A stretch of 64,000 nucleotides of DNA. It comes from Lachnospiraceae bacterium. Lineage in GTDB: Bacteria > Bacillota > Clostridia > Lachnospirales > Lachnospiraceae. The notes beneath the pieces were generated by a model, which was not told the origin of the DNA, did no database searches, and was given only the letters and a program-made list of their open reading frames with translations. Positions 19,001 to 26,525 of the stretch are shown here, piece after piece (position 1 is the first letter of the stretch; each line of letters opens with the position of its first letter). The stretch covers positions 56,702 to 120,701 of the forward strand of contig JAFRRM010000038.1 of the NCBI GenBank assembly GCA_017428105.1, read 5' to 3'. Made by a program: the position numbers and the translations under genes.

Positions 19001-19980
19001 ACAAATATCCGGACGGCAGCTGGACGAATTCCGGTTATGCGTCCGGCAAGACTGCCGCGCTGAGCTTCACGGCCCAGGCCAAGTACAACGATATGCAGTA
19101 CCGCTGCAAGATCACGGATGCAAACGGCCGTAAACTGACCACCTCCGCGGCTTCCTTGAAGATCGTGCCCAAAATAACGGTCCAGCCGGTGAATGTCAGC
19201 GTTGCTGTCGGTGCCGCGGCCCGGTTCACCGTAACGGCAGGCGATGCCGGGGTGAAGTATCAGTGGCAGTACAAATATCCGGACGGCAGCTGGACGAACT
19301 CCGGTTATTCCTCAGCGAAGACCGCTACGCTCAACTTCATTGCCCAGGAAAAATACAACAAGATGCAGTACCGCTGCAAGATCACAGGCGCGAACGGAAA
19401 CAGTGTGACCTCTTCCGCCGTCACGCTGACGATCATACCTGTGATCAAGACGCAGCCGGTGAACAGGAGCGCTGCAGTCGGCGACACGGTCAAGTTTACC
19501 GTCACCGCCAGCGGTGCGGGCCTGACCTATCAGTGGCAGTACAAATACCCGGACGGCAGCTGGACGAACTCCGGTTATTCCACTGCGAAGACCGCCTCCC
19601 TGAGCTTTGCGGCGCAGGCCAAGTATAACAAGATGCAGTACCGCTGCAGGATCACGGACGCGAACGGGAAGACCATCACCTCCTCCGCTGTCACGCTGAC
19701 CATCACCCCGAAGATCACGGCACAGCCGAAGAGCACCAGTGCGGCGGCCGGGACTACGGCCAGATTCAGCGTTACCGCGACGGGCGCCGGCCTGACCTAC
19801 CAGTGGCAGTACAAGTACCCGGACGGCAGCTGGACGAACTCCGGCTATTCCTCCGCAAAGACGGCAACGCTGAGCGTGCCCGTGCTGGCCAAATACAACG
19901 GCATAAAGTACCGCTGCATCATCACGGACGCCAACGGAAAGAAACTGACCAGCAGCACGGCGACGCTGACGGTGAGATAA
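16069..19980 (+). CDS. Large secreted protein: lipase-like hydrolase, BspA-type LRRs and five Ig-like domains
   Basis: 1303 residues. Signal peptide MKRSSIVIFLLIVGILMPAV...SAQA. An N-terminal alpha/beta-hydrolase domain (about residues 50-420) carries the nucleophile elbow GHSRG with Ser199, in the context TMGHSRGAAVANIIAG typical of class-3-lipase-like proteins. BspA/LRR_5-type repeats follow (about 540-850; examples LSAISIPAGAIVDDNAF and VTIPKSVAAIGISAFQGC). The C-terminus is five 90-residue Ig-like domains. I infer an extracellular esterase or lipase carried on adhesive modules; substrate and anchoring are not evident. ACAAGGAGAATCATAA precedes the ATG. It lies just downstream of the LRR/Ig gene but has its own promoter. 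Confidence 0.85.
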   Translation: MKRSSIVIFLLIVGILMPAVCFGSAQAAESEILDWDENPIYVGAPYTTFRYNDRMLFDNIGTAEPSYELALASVALASAAYNARYQTKIESLLEDMHFSILYSSPYYEQQTTYENCDVVGFKIAEKYVRYGDKTYRIILLPVRGTPKSCEWYSDLRLGTGDDHYGFYQAASKVLSELKTQVNNPSRTADETILWTMGHSRGAAVANIIAGTVSKESYWRSRIPASHVFGYTFACPAVSKNADTSLTNIFNYNIPGDLIPALPLAVWNYKRFGQTLMLPESDFENVKIQYSRVLEKTYGAGLSTVDFESLLLDVAPTPEFFATDDKVNLATEVVAYLLGGHDDGSHTLLDIFAAHPCTMIEAGRSLIFPDATLVKLALHMDIAELQFMLDDDLQAYLKLDNDLAEAIENISSMRDNPPPESLRETDPQLYEIEMQKYRNWENAWFHQSYVEDMTGIKIQKLEDLYTALTAARSRYHDYNGIASVILHLLRLVADPDGNLLTWFEDAHDWKSYILWVNSWYFGHEGWRDNDLVTEVIWTRRPQNEYIGRYCFSDCDSLSAISIPAGAIVDDNAFWCCDNLTTLSFSGAGITIGKNAFCNTGLTGVAIPDSVITVGGYAFDECESLETISMPANAKYYPNNILWTGAPFYSAKNLTITKGLTGDYYSEEIASFVRWSLIETIEHLTIAEGVKSLASDMFYLSNGNKPYALSVVDLPASLKRVNTGAFNASQRHQTLTRVNYNGTVAAWCAMEFADINSNPMEGTTAAKLYIFGQEVKDLVIPPGVTAIKPYVFTACTGMTSVTIPKSVAAIGISAFQGCTGLQHVYYEGTEEEWNQIDIGRYNDALETAEIHFTDPLTITHQPESASAYVGAAARFTVAVSGAGLNYQWQYKYPGESWKNSGYASAKTDTLSFAAQEKYNKMQYRCKISDGKGKSVISSAAVLTIVPKITAQPKNFSAAAGDTAKFTVSATGAGLTYQWQYKYPDGSWTNSGYASGKTAALSFTAQAKYNDMQYRCKITDANGRKLTTSAASLKIVPKITVQPVNVSVAVGAAARFTVTAGDAGVKYQWQYKYPDGSWTNSGYSSAKTATLNFIAQEKYNKMQYRCKITGANGNSVTSSAVTLTIIPVIKTQPVNRSAAVGDTVKFTVTASGAGLTYQWQYKYPDGSWTNSGYSTAKTASLSFAAQAKYNKMQYRCRITDANGKTITSSAVTLTITPKITAQPKSTSAAAGTTARFSVTATGAGLTYQWQYKYPDGSWTNSGYSSAKTATLSVPVLAKYNGIKYRCIITDANGKKLTSSTATLTVR
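18634..19977 (+). repeat. Five tandem 270-bp units encoding Ig-like domains
   Basis: The motif Ile codon (ITHQP, ITAQP, ITVQP, IKTQP, ITAQP) falls at 18634, 18904, 19174, 19444 and 19714, exactly 270 bp apart. The last unit and the last unit of the upstream gene end almost identically (KLTSSTATLTV), a sign of recombination or common descent. Confidence 0.92.
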
Positions 19981-20005
19981 AGCGCCGTATGTCCGCGATC
20001 TGTCA

Positions 20006-20035
20006 GGGGCAGGCTTTTGGCCTGCCCCGTTTTTT
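20006..20035 (+). terminator. Rho-independent terminator after the lipase-like/Ig gene
   Basis: GGGGCAGGC / GCCTGCCCC stem, 5-base loop, G then six T. Confidence 0.93.
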
Positions 20036-20063
20036 GCGCTTTTCCGGGCGCCGCGGAAAAAAG

Positions 20064-20093
20064 TTGGCGGGAATTCCGCAAATATGCTATATT
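20064..20093 (+). promoter_or_regulatory. Predicted promoter of the MocR-type regulator
   Basis: TTGGCG (20064-20069), 18 bp, TATATT (20088-20093) with an extended TG element (TGCTATATT). No TTGGTTG repeat is present here, so autoregulation is not suggested. Confidence 0.6.
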
Positions 20094-20133
20094 ATAAAAA
20101 CAGATTCTGACACGGACAGGAAGGAAACCGATC

Positions 20134-21609
20134 ATGGCGCATCAGCCGATGGATATGATCCATATCACCTGGAGGCCGGACAAACAGGCGAAGGCCTCCA
20201 TTTACAGTCAGATCGTGGCTTATTTTCAGGAACGCATCACGTCCGGCGACTGGGTGAGCGGGCAGAAGCTGCCGTCCCAGCGGAAGCTGGCGGAGATGTT
20301 CGGCGTGAACCGGAGCACCATCGTGGAGGCGATGGACGAGCTGACGGCGCTGGGGCTGCTGGAAGGGAGCCACGGCGGCGGCACGCGCGTGGCCAACGAA
20401 GGCTGGGCGATGCTGATCCAGGACAAGACGCCGGACTGGCAGAGCTACATCAAGGCGAGCCGGTTCTATCCCAACGTGCCCACGGTGCAGATCGTCAACC
20501 GCCTGGAGTTCCAGAGCGGCATCACGCGGATGAGCACCGGGGAGCTCTCGCCCGAACTGATGCAGACGAAGATCACGCAGGACATCCTGTCGCAGCTGTC
20601 GGACCGGAAGCTGTTCATGAATTACCCGGACCCGCTGGGCATGCCCAGCCTGCGGCGCGCGATCCAGGCGCATCTGAAAAAGAACGGGATCGAGGTGCCG
20701 ATCTCAAGCATCCTGGTCGTGTCCGGGGCGCTGCAGGCGCTGCAGCTGATCTCGATCGGGATCGTGAAATCGCAGGCCCGGGTCTTTGTGGAATCGCCTT
20801 CGTACCTGGGGTCGCTCAACATTTTCCAGTCCGTCGGTGCGCAGCTGGTCAGCGTGCCCATGGACGCGCAGGGGATCGCGCCGTGGCGGACCAAGGACAT
20901 GCAGTCCGGCGGGACGCATTCGCTGCTGTATACGATCCCCACGTTCCAGAATCCGACCGGATGCGTCATGCCCGCGTCGCGGCGGAGGGAGGTGCTGCAG
21001 TATTGCACGGAGCGGCATATCCCGATCATTGAGGATGACGTGTTCCGGGACCTGTGGCTGGACGCGCCGCCGCCCCCGCCGATGAAGGCCATCGACCGCT
21101 GCGGCAGCGTGGTGTACATCAGCAGCCTGTCCAAATGCTTCTCGCCGGGCTTCCGCCTGGGATGGCTCGTGGGCCCGGAGGCGATCGTCCAGCGGCTCGC
21201 GGACGCGAAGATGCAGATGGATTACGGCGTCAGCGTCCTGACGCAGCAGGTGGCAGAAGAACTTTTCACTAGCGGCCTGTACGAGCAGGGCGTCCAGAAT
21301 ATCCGCGAGCGGCTGCGCCTGCGGCGCGACTTCATGATGGAACTGCTGGAGAAATGGTTCACCGGCCTGGCGGACTGGAACTGCCCTTCCGGCGGCTTTT
21401 TCGTGTGGATCCGCCTGCGGAACCGCGTCCCGGCCGAGAGCCTTTTCAAACGGGCCCTGAGCGAAGGCCTGCTGATCATGCCGGGCGGCGTATATGACAA
21501 GGGCCACACCTCCTCCATCCGCCTGACCTACGGCTATCTGCCGAAGGACGAGATGGAGCGAGGCGTGCGCCGGCTGTCGGAAATGCTCCGCAGCCTGCAG
21601 GATGAATGA
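20134..21609 (+). CDS. MocR/PdxR-type regulator: GntR winged helix fused to a PLP aminotransferase domain
   Basis: 491 residues. The N-terminal GntR-type DNA-binding domain (about 15-85) reads ASIYSQIVAYFQERITSG and LPSQRKLAEMFGVNRSTIVE. A fold-type-I aminotransferase domain follows with VFVESPSYLG, TIPTFQNPTG, the Asp-containing IIEDDVFRDLW and the PLP-binding Lys334 in SSLSKCFSPGFRLGW. Members of this family sense amino-acid-like ligands through PLP and act at pairs of direct repeats. Such a repeat pair (TTGGTTG, 24 bp apart) occurs before the next operon and again at 27645, so I infer this protein controls both. It has its own promoter and a strong terminator, so it is transcribed alone. 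Confidence 0.92.
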   Translation: MAHQPMDMIHITWRPDKQAKASIYSQIVAYFQERITSGDWVSGQKLPSQRKLAEMFGVNRSTIVEAMDELTALGLLEGSHGGGTRVANEGWAMLIQDKTPDWQSYIKASRFYPNVPTVQIVNRLEFQSGITRMSTGELSPELMQTKITQDILSQLSDRKLFMNYPDPLGMPSLRRAIQAHLKKNGIEVPISSILVVSGALQALQLISIGIVKSQARVFVESPSYLGSLNIFQSVGAQLVSVPMDAQGIAPWRTKDMQSGGTHSLLYTIPTFQNPTGCVMPASRRREVLQYCTERHIPIIEDDVFRDLWLDAPPPPPMKAIDRCGSVVYISSLSKCFSPGFRLGWLVGPEAIVQRLADAKMQMDYGVSVLTQQVAEELFTSGLYEQGVQNIRERLRLRRDFMMELLEKWFTGLADWNCPSGGFFVWIRLRNRVPAESLFKRALSEGLLIMPGGVYDKGHTSSIRLTYGYLPKDEMERGVRRLSEMLRSLQDE

Positions 21610-21615
21610 GCGGAC

Positions 21616-21652
21616 GATGACAGAGGACGGTCCTCTGTCATCTTTTTTTTTT
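21616..21652 (+). terminator. Strong Rho-independent terminator after the MocR gene
   Basis: Perfect 12-bp stem GATGACAGAGGA / TCCTCTGTCATC around CGG, then ten T. Confidence 0.95.
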
Positions 21653-21718
21653 GCCCGCATGCCGGCGGCTGCCCGGCGGGTCCGGATGACGGGAGATCTG
21701 CCCCGGCCTTCCCCTGAT

Positions 21719-21778
21719 TTGGTTGTGATTTTTTCTTTCCGCTTGGTTGGGGAAATAATTTTTCCGCCCCGTTATAAT
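21719..21778 (+). promoter_or_regulatory. Predicted MocR operator (two TTGGTTG repeats) and -10 box of the SDR-GcvP-like operon
   Basis: TTGGTTG occurs at 21719-21725 and 21743-21749 (24 bp apart), and TATAAT at 21773-21778, 30 bp after the second repeat. The -35 position (21750-21755) is GGGAAA, a poor hexamer, as expected of an activator-dependent promoter. The same arrangement occurs at 27645-27704. The repeats would lie near -66 and -42, a class II activator position. Confidence 0.7.
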
Positions 21779-21838
21779 CACGTTAATGCAAGAACGTTTT
21801 ATTGCCGCTTTTTGGCAGAAAAGAAAGGAGCGACTATT

Positions 21839-22633
21839 ATGGGTAAACTGGATGGAAGGATCGCTATCGTGACGGGAGCGGCCCAGGGCATCGGCAACGG
21901 GAGCGCACGCGTGCTGGCAAAGAACGGCGCGACGGTCATTCTGGTGGACTTCGCGGAAGCCGTGGAAGCGGCCGCGGAAGAGATCAAGGCGCAGGGCTAT
22001 AAGGCCGACTGGCGCCGTGTGGACGTGAGCAAGCTGGAGGACGTGCAGGCGATGGTGGACGATGTCGTCGCGCAGTACGGCCGTGTGGACATCCTGCACA
22101 ACAATGCCGGCGTGAACCGCCGCGTGAAATTCGAGGACATCGACCCCAAGACCCGGGATTTCATCTTCGGCGTCAACATCATCGGCGTCTGGAACATGGC
22201 CAAGGCCGTGTATCCTTATATGATCAAGCAGCAGTACGGCCGCATCATCAACACCTCCTCCGTCACCGGCACCCGCGTGGTGGACGAAGGCCAGACCACC
22301 TATTCCATGACCAAGGGCGCCGTCTCCGCGCTGACCCGCGCGCTGGCGTATGAAGCCGGCCCTCACGGCATCACCGTGAACGCCGTCCTGCCCGGCTGGG
22401 TGCGCACCCCCAAGGTGGAGCAGGTCTGCCGCGACAACCGTCCGGACGATCCCGAAAGCGCGATGCGCGACATGGCCGCGTTCATCCCGCTCAAGCGCCT
22501 GTGCCGCATCGAAGAGATCGGCGACCTGGTCGCTTTCCTGGCTTCGGACGAAGCCACCTACATCACCGGCACCGAGATGGTGATCGACGGCGGCAGCACC
22601 CTGCCCGAGACCTTCGACATCCTGCACGCGTAA
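21839..22633 (+). CDS. Short-chain dehydrogenase/reductase
   Basis: 264 residues, classical SDR. Cofactor motif TGAAQGIG (residues 13-20), NNAG (LHNNAGVN), the catalytic Ser in NTSSVTG and the YxxxK pair in YSMTKGA. Asp at the end of beta-2 (ILVDFAEA) suggests a preference for NAD. It would oxidise or reduce a hydroxy/keto group on the pathway substrate. ATG 21839 follows AGAAAGGAGCG; an in-frame upstream extension is rejected because it runs through the operator and promoter. First gene of the operon, 4 bp before the AEC carrier gene. Confidence 0.92.
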   Translation: MGKLDGRIAIVTGAAQGIGNGSARVLAKNGATVILVDFAEAVEAAAEEIKAQGYKADWRRVDVSKLEDVQAMVDDVVAQYGRVDILHNNAGVNRRVKFEDIDPKTRDFIFGVNIIGVWNMAKAVYPYMIKQQYGRIINTSSVTGTRVVDEGQTTYSMTKGAVSALTRALAYEAGPHGITVNAVLPGWVRTPKVEQVCRDNRPDDPESAMRDMAAFIPLKRLCRIEEIGDLVAFLASDEATYITGTEMVIDGGSTLPETFDILHA

Positions 22634-22637
22634 TATC

Positions 22638-23558
22638 ATGGACATCGGCCTGCTGCTGCGAACGCTTCTCAAGCTCTACGCCGTTCTGCTGCTGGGCTTT
22701 GTCATGGCGAAGACGAAGATCCTGGACGCCCACGCGAACCGCTGCCTCTCCGTCATGGTCGTGTCCGTGACCTATCCCGCCAAGCTGCTCTGGTCCATGC
22801 TGGGGCAGCCCGGCGACCGCAGCGAAGCCCTGCTGCTGATGCTGGGCGGCCTGGGGATCTATCTGGCGGTCCTGGTGCTCTCGAAGGGGATCTCGCGTCT
22901 GATCCGCGTCCCGGAAGACAGACGGCGCGAATTCGAATGCCTGATGGTATTCACCAACACCGGCTTCATCGGCGCCCCGCTGGCGCAGTCGCTGTTCGGC
23001 GACGCCGCATTTTACCAGATGACGCTGATGAATTTCGCCTACTACATCCTGTACAACACGTACGGGATCACGGCGCTGGCCCCGCGCGACGGCGGCAGGA
23101 TCCGCCTCACCGCGAAGGACGTCCTGACGCCCGGCTTCGTGATGACGGTGCTGGCGATCGTGCTGTTCCTGCTCAGGGCCGACGCGCCGCCCACCGTCAA
23201 GGAGATCCTGGCCATGGTGGGCGACATGACGACGCCGCTCTCCATGATCATCCTGGGCGCCTCCCTGGCGGCCTACCCCTTCCGGCAGTCCATCGGCGAT
23301 CCGTGGACCTACGTCTACTCCGCCGTCAAACTGCTGGCCATGCCGGCGCTGGCGTTCGGCGTCACCCGGCTGATCGGGCTCGGCAGCTATCACAGCGCCC
23401 TGTCCATCCTGACCTGCTCCATGCCCGCGGGCTCGATGGTCCTGATGCTGGCTCTCAAGATGAACCGCGACGACGCTTTCATCAGCCGCAGCATCTTTGT
23501 TTCCACTTTGCTTTCCGCAATCACCCTGCCGGCCGTTATCCTGCTCTTCGTGCGGTAA
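22638..23558 (+). CDS. AEC-family (auxin efflux carrier-like) transporter
   Basis: 306 residues with about ten membrane segments arranged as two halves, beginning MDIGLLLRTLLKLYAVLLLG. The family signature is seen in ECLMVFTNTGFIGAPLAQSL, and LTCSMPAGSMVLMLALK falls in the second half. Bacterial AEC proteins move organic acids such as malate, malonate or lactate, usually as export or facilitated exchange. In this operon it may expel a carboxylate product of the pathway or act as an exchanger. It begins 4 bp after the SDR stop and lacks a strong ribosome-binding site, so it is probably translationally coupled. Confidence 0.88.
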   Translation: MDIGLLLRTLLKLYAVLLLGFVMAKTKILDAHANRCLSVMVVSVTYPAKLLWSMLGQPGDRSEALLLMLGGLGIYLAVLVLSKGISRLIRVPEDRRREFECLMVFTNTGFIGAPLAQSLFGDAAFYQMTLMNFAYYILYNTYGITALAPRDGGRIRLTAKDVLTPGFVMTVLAIVLFLLRADAPPTVKEILAMVGDMTTPLSMIILGASLAAYPFRQSIGDPWTYVYSAVKLLAMPALAFGVTRLIGLGSYHSALSILTCSMPAGSMVLMLALKMNRDDAFISRSIFVSTLLSAITLPAVILLFVR

Positions 23559-23593
23559 ACGGCGGCGCAAACCGAATCCAGGAGGCGATCATC

Positions 23594-24961
23594 ATGCAAC
23601 ATCCTTACATTCCCAACAGCAACGAAGCGGTCCGCCGCGAGATGCTGGAATTCATCGGCGCCCCGTCGGTCGAAGCGATCTATTCGTTCATTCCCGACGA
23701 AGTCCGCATGAAGAAGCCGCTCGACATCCCCGAAGCGCTGCCCTCCGAGGTCGCGCTGAAGAAGTACATGAACGGCATCTTAAACCGCAGCACCACCTGC
23801 GAGGAGAACCTGAACTTCCTCGGCGCGGGCTGCTATGACCACTACGTCCCGGCCATCTGCGACGAGATCAACGGCCGCAGCGAATTCCTGACGGCCTACA
23901 GCGGCGACACCTACGCCGACCACGGCAAGTGCCAGACCTTCTTCGAGTTCTCCAGCATGCTGGGCGAACTGCTGGATCTGGACGTCGTGAGCTTCCCGAC
24001 CTACGACGGCGGCCAGGCGGCTTCCACCGCCCTGATGATGGCGCGCCGCATCAACGGCCGCAGCCAGGCGCTGGTCCCCGCGAACATGAATCCGTCCCTG
24101 CTGTCCCAGATGCGCTGCTACTGCGAAGGCATGGAGCTGATAGAGGTCGCTTATCAGAAGAACGGCCAGCTGTGCCTGGAGGATTTAAAGAGCAAGCTCT
24201 CCGCCGACACCGCCGCCGTCTTCATCCAGAACCCCTGCTTCCTGGGCTTCTTTGAGGAACAGGGCGAAGAGATCGGCCGCCTGGCGCACGAAGCCGGCGC
24301 GGAATTCGTCGTGTATGCGGATCCGTCCACGCTGGCCGTGGTCGCGCCGCCCGCCGATTACGGCGCGGACATCACCTGCGGCGACATCCAGCCGCTGGGC
24401 ATCCACATGAGCTACGGCGCCGGCCTGGGCGGCTATCTGGCCACCCGGCAGGAAGAAAAGTACGTCATGAACTATCCGCACCACCTGCACCAGATCTTCC
24501 AGAACTCCAAGGGCCAGTTCGGCTATGCCCGCGCCCTGCCGGAGCGCACCAGCTACTACGTCCGCGACAAGGGCATCGAATACCTGGGCACCTGCGTGGG
24601 CCTGTGGGCCGTGACCGCGGCCGCCTACCTGGCCGTGATGGGCCCCGAAGGCATGCGCGAGCTGGGCGAAAACATCGTCTGCAAGAGCGATTACGCGCAG
24701 AAGAAGCTGGCCGGCCTGAAAGGCGTGCGCCTGCCGTTCGCGGAAAGCCGCAGCTTTATGGAATTCGTCCTGAACTTCGACGGAACGGGCAAGACCGTGG
24801 CCGAGATCAACGCAGCGCTGCTGAAAAAGCACATCTTCGGCGGCTACGACCTGAGCAAGGCGTTCCCGCAGCTGGGCCAGTCCCTGCTGGTCTGCGTCAC
24901 CGAAAAGACGGAGTTCGCGGACATCGACACGCTGGCCGCCGCGCTGGAAGAGATCCTGTAA
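23594..24961 (+). CDS. GcvPA-like PLP enzyme (glycine dehydrogenase subunit 1 family), divergent
   Basis: 455 residues, the usual length for the alpha subunit of a split P-protein. It starts MQHPYIPNSNEAVRREMLEF and keeps NFLGAGCYDHYVPAICD and RSEFLTAYSG. It departs from true GcvPA where that protein has the block TREQHIRREKATSNICTNQ: here it is PERTSYYVRDKGIEYLGTC. The YTPYQPE-type segment is also altered (YSGDTYADHGK). I infer a paralogue acting on a compound other than glycine, paired with the next gene. No gcvT, gcvH or lpd is nearby. AGGAGGCGATCATC precedes ATG 23594; the longer in-frame extension overlaps the AEC gene and is rejected. Confidence 0.82.
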   Translation: MQHPYIPNSNEAVRREMLEFIGAPSVEAIYSFIPDEVRMKKPLDIPEALPSEVALKKYMNGILNRSTTCEENLNFLGAGCYDHYVPAICDEINGRSEFLTAYSGDTYADHGKCQTFFEFSSMLGELLDLDVVSFPTYDGGQAASTALMMARRINGRSQALVPANMNPSLLSQMRCYCEGMELIEVAYQKNGQLCLEDLKSKLSADTAAVFIQNPCFLGFFEEQGEEIGRLAHEAGAEFVVYADPSTLAVVAPPADYGADITCGDIQPLGIHMSYGAGLGGYLATRQEEKYVMNYPHHLHQIFQNSKGQFGYARALPERTSYYVRDKGIEYLGTCVGLWAVTAAAYLAVMGPEGMRELGENIVCKSDYAQKKLAGLKGVRLPFAESRSFMEFVLNFDGTGKTVAEINAALLKKHIFGGYDLSKAFPQLGQSLLVCVTEKTEFADIDTLAAALEEIL

Positions 24962-24974
24962 GGAGGAGAAGAAC

Positions 24975-26525
24975 ATGTCTGAACTGAAAAAACGCAATTT
25001 TCATGAGGCCCAGTGGGACGAATCCATCATTTTCGAGCAGAGCGTTCCCGGCAGCCGCAGCATCCTCTTCCCGGACGCTTCCGAAGAAGCGGGCGTCTGC
25101 CCGGGGGAACTGATCCCCGCCGGCCTGAAGCGCAAGAGCAAACCGGAACTGCCGGAGCTGGCCCAGCCCCAGGTGCTGCGCCACTATCTGCGCCTCTCGC
25201 AGGAGACCATCGGCCAGGATTTCGACATCGACATCGGCCTGGGCACCTGCACCATGAAATACAGCCCCAAGATCAACGAGCAGTTCGTCCGCAATCCCAA
25301 GTTCGCGGAGCTGCATCCCTATCAGCCCGATGAGACGGCCCAGGGCATCCTGAAAGTGATCTACGATTTCGAGCAGATCATGAAGGAGATCTCCGGTCTG
25401 GACGCGGTATCGTTTCAGGCGGGCGGCGGCGGCCAGGGCATCTACGCCAACGCGGCCGTGCTGAAGCAGTACTGGCGCGATAAGGGCGAGGCGGATCAGC
25501 GGACCCAGATCATCACCACGATCCTGTCCCACCCGATCGACTCCGCGGCGCCGGCCACCAAGGGCTTTGAAGTCATCAGCCTGTATCCGGAAGCCAACGG
25601 CTACCCCAGCATCGAGGCCTTAAAGGCCGTGGTGGGTCCCAAGACCGCGGGCATCTTCATCACCAACCCGGAAGACACCGGCGTGTTCAACCCGATCATC
25701 CGCGAGTTCGTGGAAGTGGTCCACGAGGCGGGCGGCCTGTGCGTCTGCGACATGGCGGACTACAACGGCCTGTTCGGCATCGTCCGCGCCAAGGAACTCG
25801 GCGCCGACATGTGCCACTTCAACCTGCACAAGGCGTTCGCATCGCCGCACGGCTGCATGGGCCCCGGCTGCGCCGCCCAGTGCGTCAGTGCCGAATTGGA
25901 AAAATACCTGCCGCGTCCGCGCGTGCGCTTCGACGGCGAGAAGTATTACACCGATTATGACGGCCCCGCCTCCGTGGGCAAGATCCGCCAGTTCCACGGC
26001 TCCCTGGCCGCGGTGATCCGCGCCTACGCCTGGGTGATGAGCCTGGGCCGCGAAGGCCTCAAGACCGTGGCGGAGACCGCCATCCTGAACAACAACTACA
26101 TGATGAAGCGCGTGCTGAACGAGGTCCGCGGCATTTCGATGTCCTGGGCCGAGGAAGCCCCCAACCGTCTGGAGCAGGTCCGCTACAGCTTCGAAAAGCT
26201 GTATAAGGACACCGGCGTGAGTGCCGAGGACGTGAACCATCACCTGCTCGACTTCGGCTTCCAGCGCTTCTTTGCCAGCCATCACCCGCTGATCGTTCCG
26301 GAACCCTTCACCCCGGAACCGACCGAATCCTATTCCAAGGACGACATCGACGAGTACGTGGACGCACTGATCCAGATCTGCGAAGAAGCGTACACCGAGC
26401 CCGAAAAGGTGCTGAACGCGCCGTACGCCGGCCCGATCTCCCGCCTGGAAGAGGACCACATCCACGACTGGAGCGAGCTCTGCGTCACCTGGCGGGTGTG
26501 GAAGAGGAATCACGGCCTTGCTTAA
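24975..26525 (+). CDS. GcvPB-like PLP enzyme (glycine dehydrogenase subunit 2 family), divergent
   Basis: 516 residues. Family features: LGTCTMKYSPKINEQF, FAELHPYQPDETAQG, the PLP-binding Lys286 in FNLHKAFASPHG and LIVPEPFTPEPTESYSKDD. Several conserved GcvPB blocks differ: PAAGAHGE is QAGGGGQG here, SAHGTNPAS is SHPIDSAAPA, and DGANLNA is DMADYNG. The protein therefore keeps the cofactor lysine but not the standard active-site surroundings, which suggests a changed substrate. It most likely forms a heterodimer with the preceding subunit (13 bp apart, AAGGAGGAG between). It overlaps the next gene by 8 bp. Confidence 0.84.
   Translation: MSELKKRNFHEAQWDESIIFEQSVPGSRSILFPDASEEAGVCPGELIPAGLKRKSKPELPELAQPQVLRHYLRLSQETIGQDFDIDIGLGTCTMKYSPKINEQFVRNPKFAELHPYQPDETAQGILKVIYDFEQIMKEISGLDAVSFQAGGGGQGIYANAAVLKQYWRDKGEADQRTQIITTILSHPIDSAAPATKGFEVISLYPEANGYPSIEALKAVVGPKTAGIFITNPEDTGVFNPIIREFVEVVHEAGGLCVCDMADYNGLFGIVRAKELGADMCHFNLHKAFASPHGCMGPGCAAQCVSAELEKYLPRPRVRFDGEKYYTDYDGPASVGKIRQFHGSLAAVIRAYAWVMSLGREGLKTVAETAILNNNYMMKRVLNEVRGISMSWAEEAPNRLEQVRYSFEKLYKDTGVSAEDVNHHLLDFGFQRFFASHHPLIVPEPFTPEPTESYSKDDIDEYVDALIQICEEAYTEPEKVLNAPYAGPISRLEEDHIHDWSELCVTWRVWKRNHGLA

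Noticed and set aside
15040..19977. Regular repeats suggesting a CRISPR array
   Set aside because: The 270-bp period lies in frame inside coding sequence and encodes Ig-like domains; there are no short repeats with spacers.
22937..23593. In-frame N-terminal extension of the GcvPA-like gene
   Set aside because: It overlaps the AEC carrier gene, has shadow-frame composition, and AGGAGGCGATCATC marks the start at 23594.
23594..26525. A normal glycine cleavage system
   Set aside because: No gcvT, gcvH, lpd or glycine riboswitch is present and conserved P-protein blocks are altered.
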